From an uncultured Oscillibacter sp. (GTDB lineage Bacteria > Bacillota > Clostridia > Oscillospirales > Oscillospiraceae): a DNA stretch of 10,718 bases. Where the stretch lies: the NCBI GenBank assembly GCA_946494635.1, contig CAMMCS010000055.1:1-10718 (forward strand), in the 5' to 3' direction. The notes under the pieces are model-generated. The model was given only the letters and a program-made list of their open reading frames with translations, had not been told where the DNA came from and made no database searches. Made by a program: the position numbers and the translations under genes. Positions 1 to 5,801 of this stretch are shown in pieces. Position 1 is the first letter of the stretch, and every line of letters begins with the position of its first letter.

Positions 1-70
1 TAGTGCCTTTCCGGGCGGAACTCAAGTATGCTGTTTGCATAGCGGGCAGCGGGGGGGCCGGCGAGCCGGA

Positions 71-106
71 AGGAGACCGCCGGGGGCCCCGCGGCGGCCT
101 GTTTTT
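71..106 (+). terminator. Probable intrinsic terminator of a gene left of the window
   Basis: CCGCCG (77-82) pairs with CGGCGG (92-97) around a GC-rich 9-base loop. The flanking AGG (71-73) and CCT (98-100) can extend the stem past a 3-base bulge. TGTTTTT follows at 100-106, so the T-tract points rightwards. It would end a plus-strand gene outside the window, convergent with the LysR gene. Read on the minus strand, the hairpin is followed by TCTCC, a poor U-tract, so it is a weaker end for the LysR transcript. Confidence 0.45.
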
Positions 107-130
107 CGCCGGATCGCGTCATGGGCAGCT

Positions 131-1015
131 TCAGTCGGAATCGAGACGCTCTTGGATTGCCTCCAGAAATTTTTCCGCAGCCTTGGAAAACACCTGATAC
201 TTTTTCCAGACCAGATCCATGCCTGCGGTTACCTGATTTGCCAAGGGCCGGAAGCACAGGCTGCTGTCTCCGGTGGTATTGATGAGCCCGTCAAGACAGA
301 GCGCATAGCATACGCCCTCCTCCACAAACAGGGAGGCGTTGTAGAGCAGATTGTAGGTGCCGACAATGTTCAGCTTTTCCAGATCGCACCCAAACCAGGC
401 CTGAAGGCTTTCCTGGATCTTGGACTGCCGGGAGTGAAGCAGAGGCTTGTCGATCAAATCCTCCGGGTATATCAGCTCAGCCCCGGCCAGAGGGCTGTCT
501 CTGCGCATGAGGACTCCCCAGCGGTCCCGAGTTGGCAGACGCAGGGAATCGTACTTCTTACGGTCAAAAGGCTCGATCAGAATACCAAAGTCCAGAAGCC
601 CTTTGTCCAGCCGCTCTCCCACATCGTCGGCATTTCCGCTGTAGAGGTGGTAGTGGATCGCCGGATGGCGCATCTGCAGGGAGCGGGCGGTCTGGGCCGC
701 CAGACGCATTGCCTTTGACTCTCCGCCGCCGATGTAGATGTCTCCGGCAAGGATCTCGTCCACTGAGCGAAACTCCGCTTCCGTCTTTTCCACCAGATCC
801 AGAATCTCGTTGGCCCGCTTTCGGAACAGGACGCCCTCTTCCGTCAGGGTGATTTTTCGATTTCCCCGGATGAACAGCTTCTTGCCCAGCTCCGCCTCAA
901 GATCCATGAGCTGGCGGGACAGGGTGGGCTGGGTCAGGTGGAGGTAATCAGCCGCGGCAGAAATATTTTCCTCTCTTGCAACTGCGAGAAAATAACGCAG
1001 GACGCGTAGTTCCAT
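131..1015 (-). CDS. LysR-family transcriptional regulator
   Basis: A 294-residue protein of normal LysR length, acting as a DNA-binding regulator in the cytoplasm. The winged helix-turn-helix lies at about residues 1-60. It starts MELRVLRYF and contains the family hallmarks SAAADYLHLTQPTLSRQ (19-35) and LGKKLF (43-48). The rest is the usual substrate-sensing domain, with a GIL..P segment near the first-lobe hinge. The ATG at 1015 is chosen because the HTH begins there and AAAGGAG (1021-1027) sits 5 nt upstream. The frame stays open upstream to an ATG at 1255, which also has a good SD; that 80-residue extension matches no part of the family. The gene is divergent from the flavin-reductase/ADH genes, so it is the natural candidate for their control, but its effector cannot be read from the sequence. 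It ends with TGA. Confidence 0.9.
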   Translation of the reverse strand: MELRVLRYFLAVAREENISAAADYLHLTQPTLSRQLMDLEAELGKKLFIRGNRKITLTEEGVLFRKRANEILDLVEKTEAEFRSVDEILAGDIYIGGGESKAMRLAAQTARSLQMRHPAIHYHLYSGNADDVGERLDKGLLDFGILIEPFDRKKYDSLRLPTRDRWGVLMRRDSPLAGAELIYPEDLIDKPLLHSRQSKIQESLQAWFGCDLEKLNIVGTYNLLYNASLFVEEGVCYALCLDGLINTTGDSSLCFRPLANQVTAGMDLVWKKYQVFSKAAEKFLEAIQERLDSD

Positions 1016-1076
1016 AGTGACTCCTTTCAAAGAAAAACAATAGGGAAAACGTATGGAGCTGGAAAATCTATGATTT

Positions 1077-1105
1077 ATTGTAATGGCACGCCATGTGATT
1101 TTCAA
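1077..1105 (-). promoter_or_regulatory. Promoter of the LysR gene
   Basis: On the minus strand TTGAAA (1105-1100), a 17-nt spacer and TACAAT (1082-1077) match the sigma-A pattern with only one mismatch in each box. The expected start is near 1070, giving a leader of about 55 nt. The spacer contains a small dyad, ATGGC-AC-GCCAT (1083-1094), where a bound protein could block the promoter. Autoregulation at this dyad is inference. Confidence 0.7.
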
Positions 1106-1110
1106 GGATA

Positions 1111-1128
1111 TTTTCCCATCGGGGAAAA
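1111..1128. repeat. Inverted repeat upstream of the LysR promoter
   Basis: TTTTCCC (1111-1117) and GGGAAAA (1122-1128) are perfect 7-base arms around ATCG. The dyad lies just upstream of the LysR -35 box. It could be a regulator site, or a short hairpin if transcription enters from the right. It does not resemble the TGAC-N5-GTCA dyads further right. Confidence 0.4.
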
Positions 1129-1299
1129 GGATCGTGAGATAGAAAAGACAGGGATTTGCTGCTGCAATCCGGTTATAGCTCCGGGAAAGACCCGTAGGGC
1201 GAACCACACGCAGGAGGAAGCGCCGGCCTGCACGGGCTGTACAGGCTGAACGCATCGTCCGCCTCCTTGTCGGGATAATCTGCTGTCAAAACGGAAAAA

Positions 1300-1318
1300 T
1301 ATTGACACAGTGTCAATA
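1300..1318. promoter_or_regulatory. Operator O1, TGAC-N5-GTCA dyad over the -35 box
   Basis: TATTGACAC and GTGTCAATA are perfect 9-base arms around a single A at 1309. The dyad covers the TTGACA -35 box of the rightward promoter, so a bound protein should block RNA polymerase. It fits the LysR T-N11-A rule (T1303 to A1315), but such perfect short dyads are also typical of TetR-type repressors. Confidence 0.75.
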
Positions 1319-1330
1319 CAGTGCTATAGT
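1302..1330 (+). promoter_or_regulatory. Promoter of the flavin reductase / ADH genes
   Basis: TTGACA (1302-1307), a 17-nt spacer and TATAGT (1325-1330) form a near-consensus sigma-A promoter. The start is expected near 1337, leaving a leader of about 115 nt before the ATG at 1452. Because the core promoter is so good and is covered by dyads, repression rather than activation is the likely main mode of control. Confidence 0.8.
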
Positions 1331-1337
1331 ACAGATG

Positions 1338-1352
1338 CTGACACTGTGTCAG
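1338..1352. promoter_or_regulatory. Operator O2, second TGAC-N5-GTCA dyad at the transcript start
   Basis: CTGACAC and GTGTCAG are perfect 7-base arms around T1345. The core is TGACACTGTGTCA, one base different in the centre from O1. It lies at about +1 to +15 of the rightward promoter, 36 bp centre to centre from O1. Confidence 0.7.
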
Positions 1353-1360
1353 AAACAGAA

Positions 1361-1383
1361 GCGGCCTGTGGCCGCAAAATTTT
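1361..1383 (+). other. Leader hairpin, possible weak attenuator
   Basis: GCGGCC (1361-1366) and GGCCGC (1370-1375) close on a TGT triloop and are followed by AAAATTTT. A compact GC stem near a T-run recalls a terminator, but the four A's between stem and T's and the short T-run make real termination doubtful. It lies between O2 and O3 in the leader. Confidence 0.35.
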
Positions 1384-1390
1384 CGCCGTT

Positions 1391-1411
1391 ATTTTGACGT
1401 TGTGTCAAAAT
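1391..1411. promoter_or_regulatory. Operator O3, third TGAC-N5-GTCA dyad in the leader
   Basis: ATTTTGAC (1391-1398) and GTCAAAAT (1404-1411) are perfect 8-base arms around GTTGT. The core TTGAC-N5-GTCAA has the same geometry as O1. The centre at 1401 is 56 bp from O2. As DNA it could be an auxiliary operator or roadblock; as RNA it folds into a hairpin about 20 nt before the SD. Confidence 0.6.
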
Positions 1412-1451
1412 GCGGGCAAGCTGTTTAATATGTGGAAAGGAAAACACGCCT

Positions 1452-2009
1452 ATGAAGAAAAACATTGGCGCTGCGCTGGCCCTGTACCCAACCCCGGCTG
1501 TTGTGGCGGGCGCGATGAATGGAGAGAAGCCCACCTGGACGCTTGCGGCTCATGTAGGCATCATCGGACACGACAGGATCCTGGTCAGCCTGGCCAGCGC
1601 CCATTTTATCAACGGGTGCATCAAGGCCGCGGGCAAGCTCTCTGTCAGCATCGTGGATGAGGCGATGCTGCCGGAGGCCGACTATGTGGGATCTGTCAGC
1701 GGGGCAAAGGCGGACAAGTCGGCGGCCTTCGCCTATGAGCTGGGGGAGGCCGGCACGCCGGTCATCAAGAAGGCTCCGCTGACGATGGAGTGTTCTGTGG
1801 TTGATGTCTACAACACCCAGGGCTTTGAGAGCTTTATCTGCACCGTTGAAAACACCTATGTGGAGGAGGAGTACCTGAACGCGGACGGGAAAATCGACTA
1901 CCACACCCTCAAGCCCGTCTTGTTTGAGTTCCCCACCTATGAGTGTCTGAGAACCGGCGAGGTTATCGGAAAATGCCTGTCCTTCAAAAAAGATCCCCAG
2001 GCGCAATGA
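1452..2009 (+). CDS. Flavin reductase-like FMN-binding protein
   Basis: A 185-residue protein of the flavin-reductase-like split-barrel family (DIM6/NTAB type). Members bind FMN and either reduce free flavin with NAD(P)H or use the flavin directly. Visible family features are the N-terminal barrel strand with KPTWTLAAH, the SLASAHFINGCIK stretch, the DYVGSVSG-x-x-x-DK pattern, the KAPLTMECSV strand and a final ENGK-like loop (NADGKIDYHTLKP). The ATG at 1452 is chosen because AAAGG lies at 1436-1440. The spacing of 11 nt is long, so translation may be modest. An upstream ATG at 1410 lies inside O3 and adds 14 residues of no family character. The ADH gene starts 15 nt after the stop, so the two are an operon. 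Substrate and partner are unknown; a link to the neighbouring dehydrogenase or flavoprotein is inference. Confidence 0.85.
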   Translation: MKKNIGAALALYPTPAVVAGAMNGEKPTWTLAAHVGIIGHDRILVSLASAHFINGCIKAAGKLSVSIVDEAMLPEADYVGSVSGAKADKSAAFAYELGEAGTPVIKKAPLTMECSVVDVYNTQGFESFICTVENTYVEEEYLNADGKIDYHTLKPVLFEFPTYECLRTGEVIGKCLSFKKDPQAQ

Positions 2010-2024
2010 AAGGAGAGACCTGAA

Positions 2025-3194
2025 ATGTTAGGGAATTTTTCTTATTGCAACCCGACCAAGCTGTACTTCGGCGACGATTCGCTGCGCTTCCTCCCTGGGG
2101 AGCTGTCCAAGTACGGACCGAATGTGGTTCTGATTTACGGCGGCGGCTCTATCAAGAAAAACGGCATCTATGATGCGGTGACGGCGATCCTGCGGGAGAG
2201 CGGCAAGCATGTGGCGGAGATTGCCGGTGTTATGCCGAATCCCACTCTCACCAAGCTGTACGAGGGCATTGAGATCGCCCGCAGCCATCACGCAGATCTG
2301 CTTCTGGCGGTGGGAGGCGGCTCTGTCTGCGATTACGCCAAGGCGGTATCTGTCTCGGTCAACTGCGGGGAGGACCCCTGGGAGAAGTACTATGTGCGCT
2401 TTGAAGAACCCACCTGCAAGACGCTGCCGGTGGGGTGCGTGCTGACCATGGTGGGAACCGGCTCGGAGATGAACGCCGGCGCCGTCATCACCAACCAGGA
2501 GACGAAGCAGAAGATCGGCCATGTCTTTGCGGATGAGGGGATCATGCCCCGCTTTGCCATTCTGAATCCCAGATACACCCTGACGCTGCCGCACGATCAG
2601 ATGGTATCCGGTATCTATGATATCTTCAATCACATCTGTGAGCAGTATTTCTCCGGGGAGGACGACAATGTAAGCGACTATATCAGTGAAGGGCTGATGC
2701 GTTCGGTCCTCCACTCCAGCCGGATTGCCAACCGGGATCCCCAGGACTACGAGGCCCGCAGCAACCTGATGTGGACAGCCACATGGGCGCTGAATACGCT
2801 GCAGTCCCGGGGCAAGAGCACCGACTGGATGGTACACATGATCGGCCAGTCGGCAGGGGCCTACACCAACGCGGCCCACGGTATGACGCTGTCTGCCGTC
2901 TCTCTGCCCTATTAGCGGCATATTCTCCCCTGCGCCGTGCAGAAGTTCAGGCGGTTTGCGGTGAATGTATGGGATGTGGACCCCTCCGGCAAGACCGATG
3001 AACAGGTGGCCGAGGAAGGCCTGGCTGCCATGGAGCATTGGATGCACGAGCTGGGGCTGGTGATGAAGCTCTCTGACCTGGGCGCGACGGAGGATATGCT
3101 GGAGGGCATCGCCGACGGCACCATCATCCTGTCCGGCGGCTATCAGGTACTGAGCCGCGACGAGGTCATGGAGATCCTGAAAGAGAGCCGTTGA
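2025..3194 (+). pseudogene. Iron-containing alcohol dehydrogenase (butanol dehydrogenase type), interrupted by an amber codon
   Basis: The full frame encodes 389 codons, the normal length for group III Fe-dependent alcohol dehydrogenases of the BDH/YqhD type. These reduce aldehydes to alcohols with NAD(P)H. Nucleotide-binding motifs are YGGGSIKKNGIYD (38-50) and VGGGSVCDYAKAV (96-108). The metal ligands expected for the family are all visible: D199, H203, H271 and H285. A TAG at 2913-2915 stops translation after 296 residues, where the family has a YYRH-like stretch (here Y-stop-RHILP). The frame then continues intact through KFRRFAVNVWDVD to TGA at 3194, with no second lesion. The SD is AAGGAG overlapping the reductase stop, with the ATG at 2025. 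A GTG at 2937 could begin the tail but has no SD. One base change from a Tyr codon explains the stop. Recent inactivation is most likely; sequencing error, suppression or TAG recoding are alternatives. Confidence 0.85.
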
Positions 3195-3414
3195 TAGCGG
3201 AAAGGCACCGGCGGCCGGCCTCTTTGCCGGCAGCACAGCAGTTAAAGATAAAAATGTCTGATACAGCGGATTGTAAAGTATTTTTCCGTGCGGGGCAGCA
3301 TGGGATCCGCCGAGGGTTTCCGCACCGTTTTTCCGTCCGTGTTGTGTGGCCCCAGAGCGATCAGAAGTGGTCAGGCTGCTTTGGGAAATTTGAAATAACA
3401 TTGCGGAGGTACCA

Positions 3415-3948
3415 ATGAAAATCGTGATCTTGTCGGGCAGTCCAAATCGGAAGGGATCCACGCATCTGCTGGTGGAAGCCTTTTCAAAAGGGGCGGCGGA
3501 GGCTGGGCACAGCGTCCGGATTGTGGACGCGGCTCACGCTGACATTCATCCCTGCGCCGGCTGCGTCCGCTGCGGATATGAGGGGCCATGCGTCCAAAAA
3601 GACGATATGGAGACGATCCGCCCCATGATTCTGGAAGCGGATATGCTGGTATTTGCGACGCCGCTCTACTACTACGGAATGTCAGCACAGCTGAAGATCC
3701 TGTTGGACCGGTTTTGCTCTTTCAATGGCAGCATACAAAGCAAGCATATGCGTTCCGCCCTGCTTGCGGTGGCCTGGAACAGTGATGCATGGACCTTTGA
3801 GGCGCTTGCGTCCCACTACCGGACCCTGGTGCGCTACCTCAACCTCCAGGATCAGGGGATGATTTTGGGAAAGGGCTGCGGCACCCCCTCCATGACGCAG
3901 CGCTCAAAATACATTTCGGCGGCGTATCATCTGGGTGAAAGCCTGTAA
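3415..3948 (+). CDS. Iron-sulfur flavoprotein / NADPH-dependent FMN reductase family
   Basis: A 177-residue flavodoxin-fold protein, a cytoplasmic electron carrier or reductase. It opens with the phosphate-binding loop ILSGSPNRKGSTHLL (5-19) of the FMN reductase family. The compact cysteine motif C47-x2-C50-x2-C53-x5-C59 follows and would hold a 4Fe-4S cluster. The spacing matches the Isf proteins of methanogens and clostridia as I remember them. QKDDM (61-65) and the FATPLYYYGMSAQLK segment (about 78-92), which shields the flavin, are also typical. The ATG at 3415 has GGAGG (3405-3409) 5 nt upstream. The 220-nt gap behind the ADH gene holds no promoter I would defend and only a short GC hairpin without a T-tract (GCCGGC at 3213-3218 and 3225-3230), so co-transcription with the ADH operon is possible. 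In other anaerobes such proteins act in oxidative-stress or redox pathways; the partner here is unknown. Confidence 0.85.
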   Translation: MKIVILSGSPNRKGSTHLLVEAFSKGAAEAGHSVRIVDAAHADIHPCAGCVRCGYEGPCVQKDDMETIRPMILEADMLVFATPLYYYGMSAQLKILLDRFCSFNGSIQSKHMRSALLAVAWNSDAWTFEALASHYRTLVRYLNLQDQGMILGKGCGTPSMTQRSKYISAAYHLGESL

Positions 3949-4002
3949 AGGGAATCTCCTATTCAATCATTGGATTACAGCAGGAGATCGGCTTTATGTA
4001 AG

Positions 4003-4034
4003 GCAGACCTGTTCGTATGGGCAGGCCTGCTTTG
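4003..4034 (+). terminator. Weak terminator-like hairpin after the flavoprotein gene
   Basis: GCAGACCTG (4003-4011) pairs with CAGGCCTGC (4022-4030), 8 of 9 pairs with one A-C mismatch and a 10-base loop. Only TTTGCATT follows. The position suits the end of the flavoprotein transcript, but the T-tract is short. Confidence 0.35.
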
Positions 4035-4096
4035 CATTGTGGCCGAGAGCGGGAGCTGCCAGGGCTCCGCGGCATTTGCTATGCTTAAAAACTATT

Positions 4097-4130
4097 TTCA
4101 AATATGTAATATAAGTATTTGCAATTTGAA
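4097..4130. repeat. AT-rich nested inverted repeat at the ABC operon promoter
   Basis: TTCAAAT (4097-4103) and ATTTGAA (4124-4130) are perfect 7-base arms. A second, nested pair is CAAATA (4099-4104) with TATTTG (4116-4121). The right arms overlap the -35 box of the ABC promoter and the spacer start, so the dyad is a plausible operator. I do not recognise the regulator. The rest of 3949-4345 holds only the weak hairpin, the promoter and a possible leader ORF. Confidence 0.45.
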
Positions 4131-4147
4131 TACCGTGATTTTATACT
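4119..4147 (+). promoter_or_regulatory. Promoter of the amino-acid ABC operon
   Basis: TTGCAA (4119-4124), a 17-nt spacer and TATACT (4142-4147) form a good sigma-A promoter in an AT-rich patch, which stands out in this GC-rich window. The start is expected near 4154, so the leader before the permease ATG at 4346 is about 190 nt. Confidence 0.65.
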
Positions 4148-4200
4148 GTAGCTGCTTTCAAGAGAACGGAGTGATTTCCCTGGCAAGGAAAGGGACCATT

Positions 4201-4353
4201 ATGTTCCTGCTGACGGCGGTTAAGGTCCATTCTCCGATTGGAGGAGGGAGCGGAAGCCATTCCGCGGGTCAGGAGTCCATGGGAGCCCCGGGCCGCGGCG
4301 CGGGAACTGCCGCCGAAGGTGGAACAGATTGGAGGAGCGACCAAAATGCGTGA
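4201..4353 (+). CDS. Possible leader ORF of the ABC operon
   Basis: A 50-codon frame from ATG 4201 to TGA 4353, with AGGG (4191-4194) within AAGGAAAGGG, 6 nt upstream of the start. It begins about 47 nt into the predicted transcript and ends 8 nt inside the permease gene in another frame, a layout typical of translational coupling. The peptide begins MFLLTAVKVHSPIGGGSG, then becomes Gly/Ala/Ser-rich and polar, with no membrane span, no Cys and no homology I recognise. There is no T-box or other riboswitch I recognise in this leader. It may be chance; the good SD and stop position are the only support. Confidence 0.35.
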   Translation: MFLLTAVKVHSPIGGGSGSHSAGQESMGAPGRGAGTAAEGGTDWRSDQNA

Positions 4354-5005
4354 CTTGTGGAGCCTATTGGCGGACTCCTTTTGGCAGATCCTGCTGCCCG
4401 GGCTGACCATGACGATTCCCTTAACGGTCATTTCCTTCTCTCTGGCCATGGTGATCGCCATAGCGGTGGCCCTGGTGCAGTTCGCCAAAATCCCGGTTTT
4501 GAAGGAACTGTGCCGGTTCTACATCTGGGTCATCCGGGGCACGCCCCTGCTGGTACAGCTGTTTGTGGTGTTTTACGGACTGCCCCATGTGGGCATCCTC
4601 ATTGACCCGTTCCCTGCGGCCGTCATTGTATTCTCCATCAATGAGGGCGCCTACTGCGCGGAAACTGTTCGGGCGGCACTGGAGTCGGTGCCCGCCGGAC
4701 AGCTGGAGGCGGCGGAGTGCGCGGGCCTCTCCTGGGGCCAGTCCATCCGGCGCATCGTGCTGCCCCAGGCCCTGCGCATTGCATTCCCGTCCCTGTCCAA
4801 CTCCCTGATCTCCATGGTGAAGGACACCTCCCTGGCGGCAAATATCACGGTGACAGAGATGTTTATGGTCACCCAGCGGATCGTGGCCCGGACCTATGAG
4901 CCATTGGCGCTGTACATGGAGGTGGGTGTCATCTACCTGCTGTTCTGCACGGTGCTGACGAAGCTGCAGAGCGTTGGTGAGAAAAAGCTGAGTGCCTATG
5001 AGTGA
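4346..5005 (+). CDS. Amino-acid ABC transporter permease (His/Glu/Gln/cystine type)
   Basis: A 219-residue inner-membrane subunit, normal for the polar amino-acid importer family, probably acting as a homodimer since only one permease gene is present. Hydrophobic spans lie near residues 15-45, 57-80, 88-100, 150-170 and 187-205. The early PGLTMTIPLTVISF segment and WVIRGTPLLVQL (61-72) are hallmarks of this family. The EAA loop that docks on the ATPase is EAAECAGLSWGQSIRRIVLPQ (121-141), with the conserved G127. The ATG at 4346 has GGAGGAG (4331-4337) 8 nt upstream; the frame is open 36 codons further, but that stretch is Arg/Pro-rich and not part of the family. The ATPase gene starts 13 nt after the stop. 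Confidence 0.93.
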   Translation: MRDLWSLLADSFWQILLPGLTMTIPLTVISFSLAMVIAIAVALVQFAKIPVLKELCRFYIWVIRGTPLLVQLFVVFYGLPHVGILIDPFPAAVIVFSINEGAYCAETVRAALESVPAGQLEAAECAGLSWGQSIRRIVLPQALRIAFPSLSNSLISMVKDTSLAANITVTEMFMVTQRIVARTYEPLALYMEVGVIYLLFCTVLTKLQSVGEKKLSAYE

Positions 5006-5018
5006 GGAGGGAATTTCC

Positions 5019-5774
5019 ATGATGTTGGAAGTCAAACAGATCCACAAGTCTTTTGGGGACCTGGAGGTATTGAAGCAGGTCGATTTGCAGGTGAACAAGG
5101 GCGATGTGGTCGCTATTCTCGGCCCCAGCGGTTCCGGCAAGACTACCCTTCTGCGGTGCATGAATTTTCTGGAGAACGCTGACGGCGGCGAAATGGACTT
5201 TGACGGGGAACACGTTTCCCTGGGCCATGTTTCAAAAAAGGATGCGGCCCGCCTGCGGAAGAAAACGGCCTTCGTCTTTCAGAACTACAACCTGTTCCGC
5301 AACAAGACCGCCCTGGAAAATGTGACCGAAGGGCTGATCATCGGGCGGAAGATGCCCAAGGCGGAGGCCGTCCAGATCGGCAGGCAGGCCCTGGAGAAGG
5401 TGGGCCTGTCCGACCGGGAGAACTACTACCCCAGCCAGCTCTCCGGCGGACAGCAGCAGCGGGTAGCCATCGCCCGGGCCATCGCCACGAAGCCGGAGAT
5501 CATCTACTTTGACGAGCCCACCTCCGCCCTGGACCCGGAACTCACCGGAGAGGTGCTGGCCGTCATGCGGACGCTGGCGGAGGAGGGACAGACCCTCTTG
5601 GTGGTCACCCACGAAATGGGCTTTGCCCGGAACGTATCCAATCAAGTGGTTTTTATGGAACACGGCGTGGTGGTGGAGTCCGGCGACTCCTATTCCTTCT
5701 TCCACAGCCCCCGGGAGGAGCGCACCCGTTCTTTCCTGCAGACCCTCAGCGGCCAGATCGGTCTGGCCGGATGA
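5019..5774 (+). CDS. Amino-acid ABC transporter ATP-binding protein
   Basis: A 251-residue ATPase that powers the importer from the cytoplasmic face. All nucleotide-binding motifs are intact: Walker A GPSGSGKT (35-42), Q-loop Q88, signature LSGGQQQ (141-147), Walker B IIYFDEP (161-167), D-loop SALD (169-172) and the switch His H198. It is of the GlnQ/HisP class in length and motif text. Two adjacent ATGs (5019 and 5022) follow GGAGGG (5006-5011) at 7 and 10 nt, so I take the first. An ATG at 4992 would overlap the permease and lacks a comparable SD. It is followed by the binding-protein gene after 27 nt. Confidence 0.95.
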   Translation: MMLEVKQIHKSFGDLEVLKQVDLQVNKGDVVAILGPSGSGKTTLLRCMNFLENADGGEMDFDGEHVSLGHVSKKDAARLRKKTAFVFQNYNLFRNKTALENVTEGLIIGRKMPKAEAVQIGRQALEKVGLSDRENYYPSQLSGGQQQRVAIARAIATKPEIIYFDEPTSALDPELTGEVLAVMRTLAEEGQTLLVVTHEMGFARNVSNQVVFMEHGVVVESGDSYSFFHSPREERTRSFLQTLSGQIGLAG

Positions 5775-5801
5775 AACAGCCAAAAAATGGAGTGAAGCAA
5801 C

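Noticed and set aside
2937..3194. Separate small gene starting at GTG after the amber codon
   Set aside because: It is in frame with the ADH gene, matches its C-terminus and has no SD, so it is the tail of the interrupted gene.
3213..3230. GCCGGC-CTCTTT-GCCGGC hairpin after the ADH gene as a terminator
   Set aside because: The stem is only 6 bp and no T-tract follows, so termination is not supported.
2028..3461. Minus-strand open frame of 477 codons opposite the ADH gene
   Set aside because: It is an antisense shadow of a GC-rich gene. The plus strand carries clear Fe-ADH motifs and the antisense peptide has none.
4154..4345. T-box or other riboswitch in the ABC operon leader
   Set aside because: I found no T-box core (GGTGGNACCGCG-like), no terminator/antiterminator pair and no SAM or lysine riboswitch pattern.
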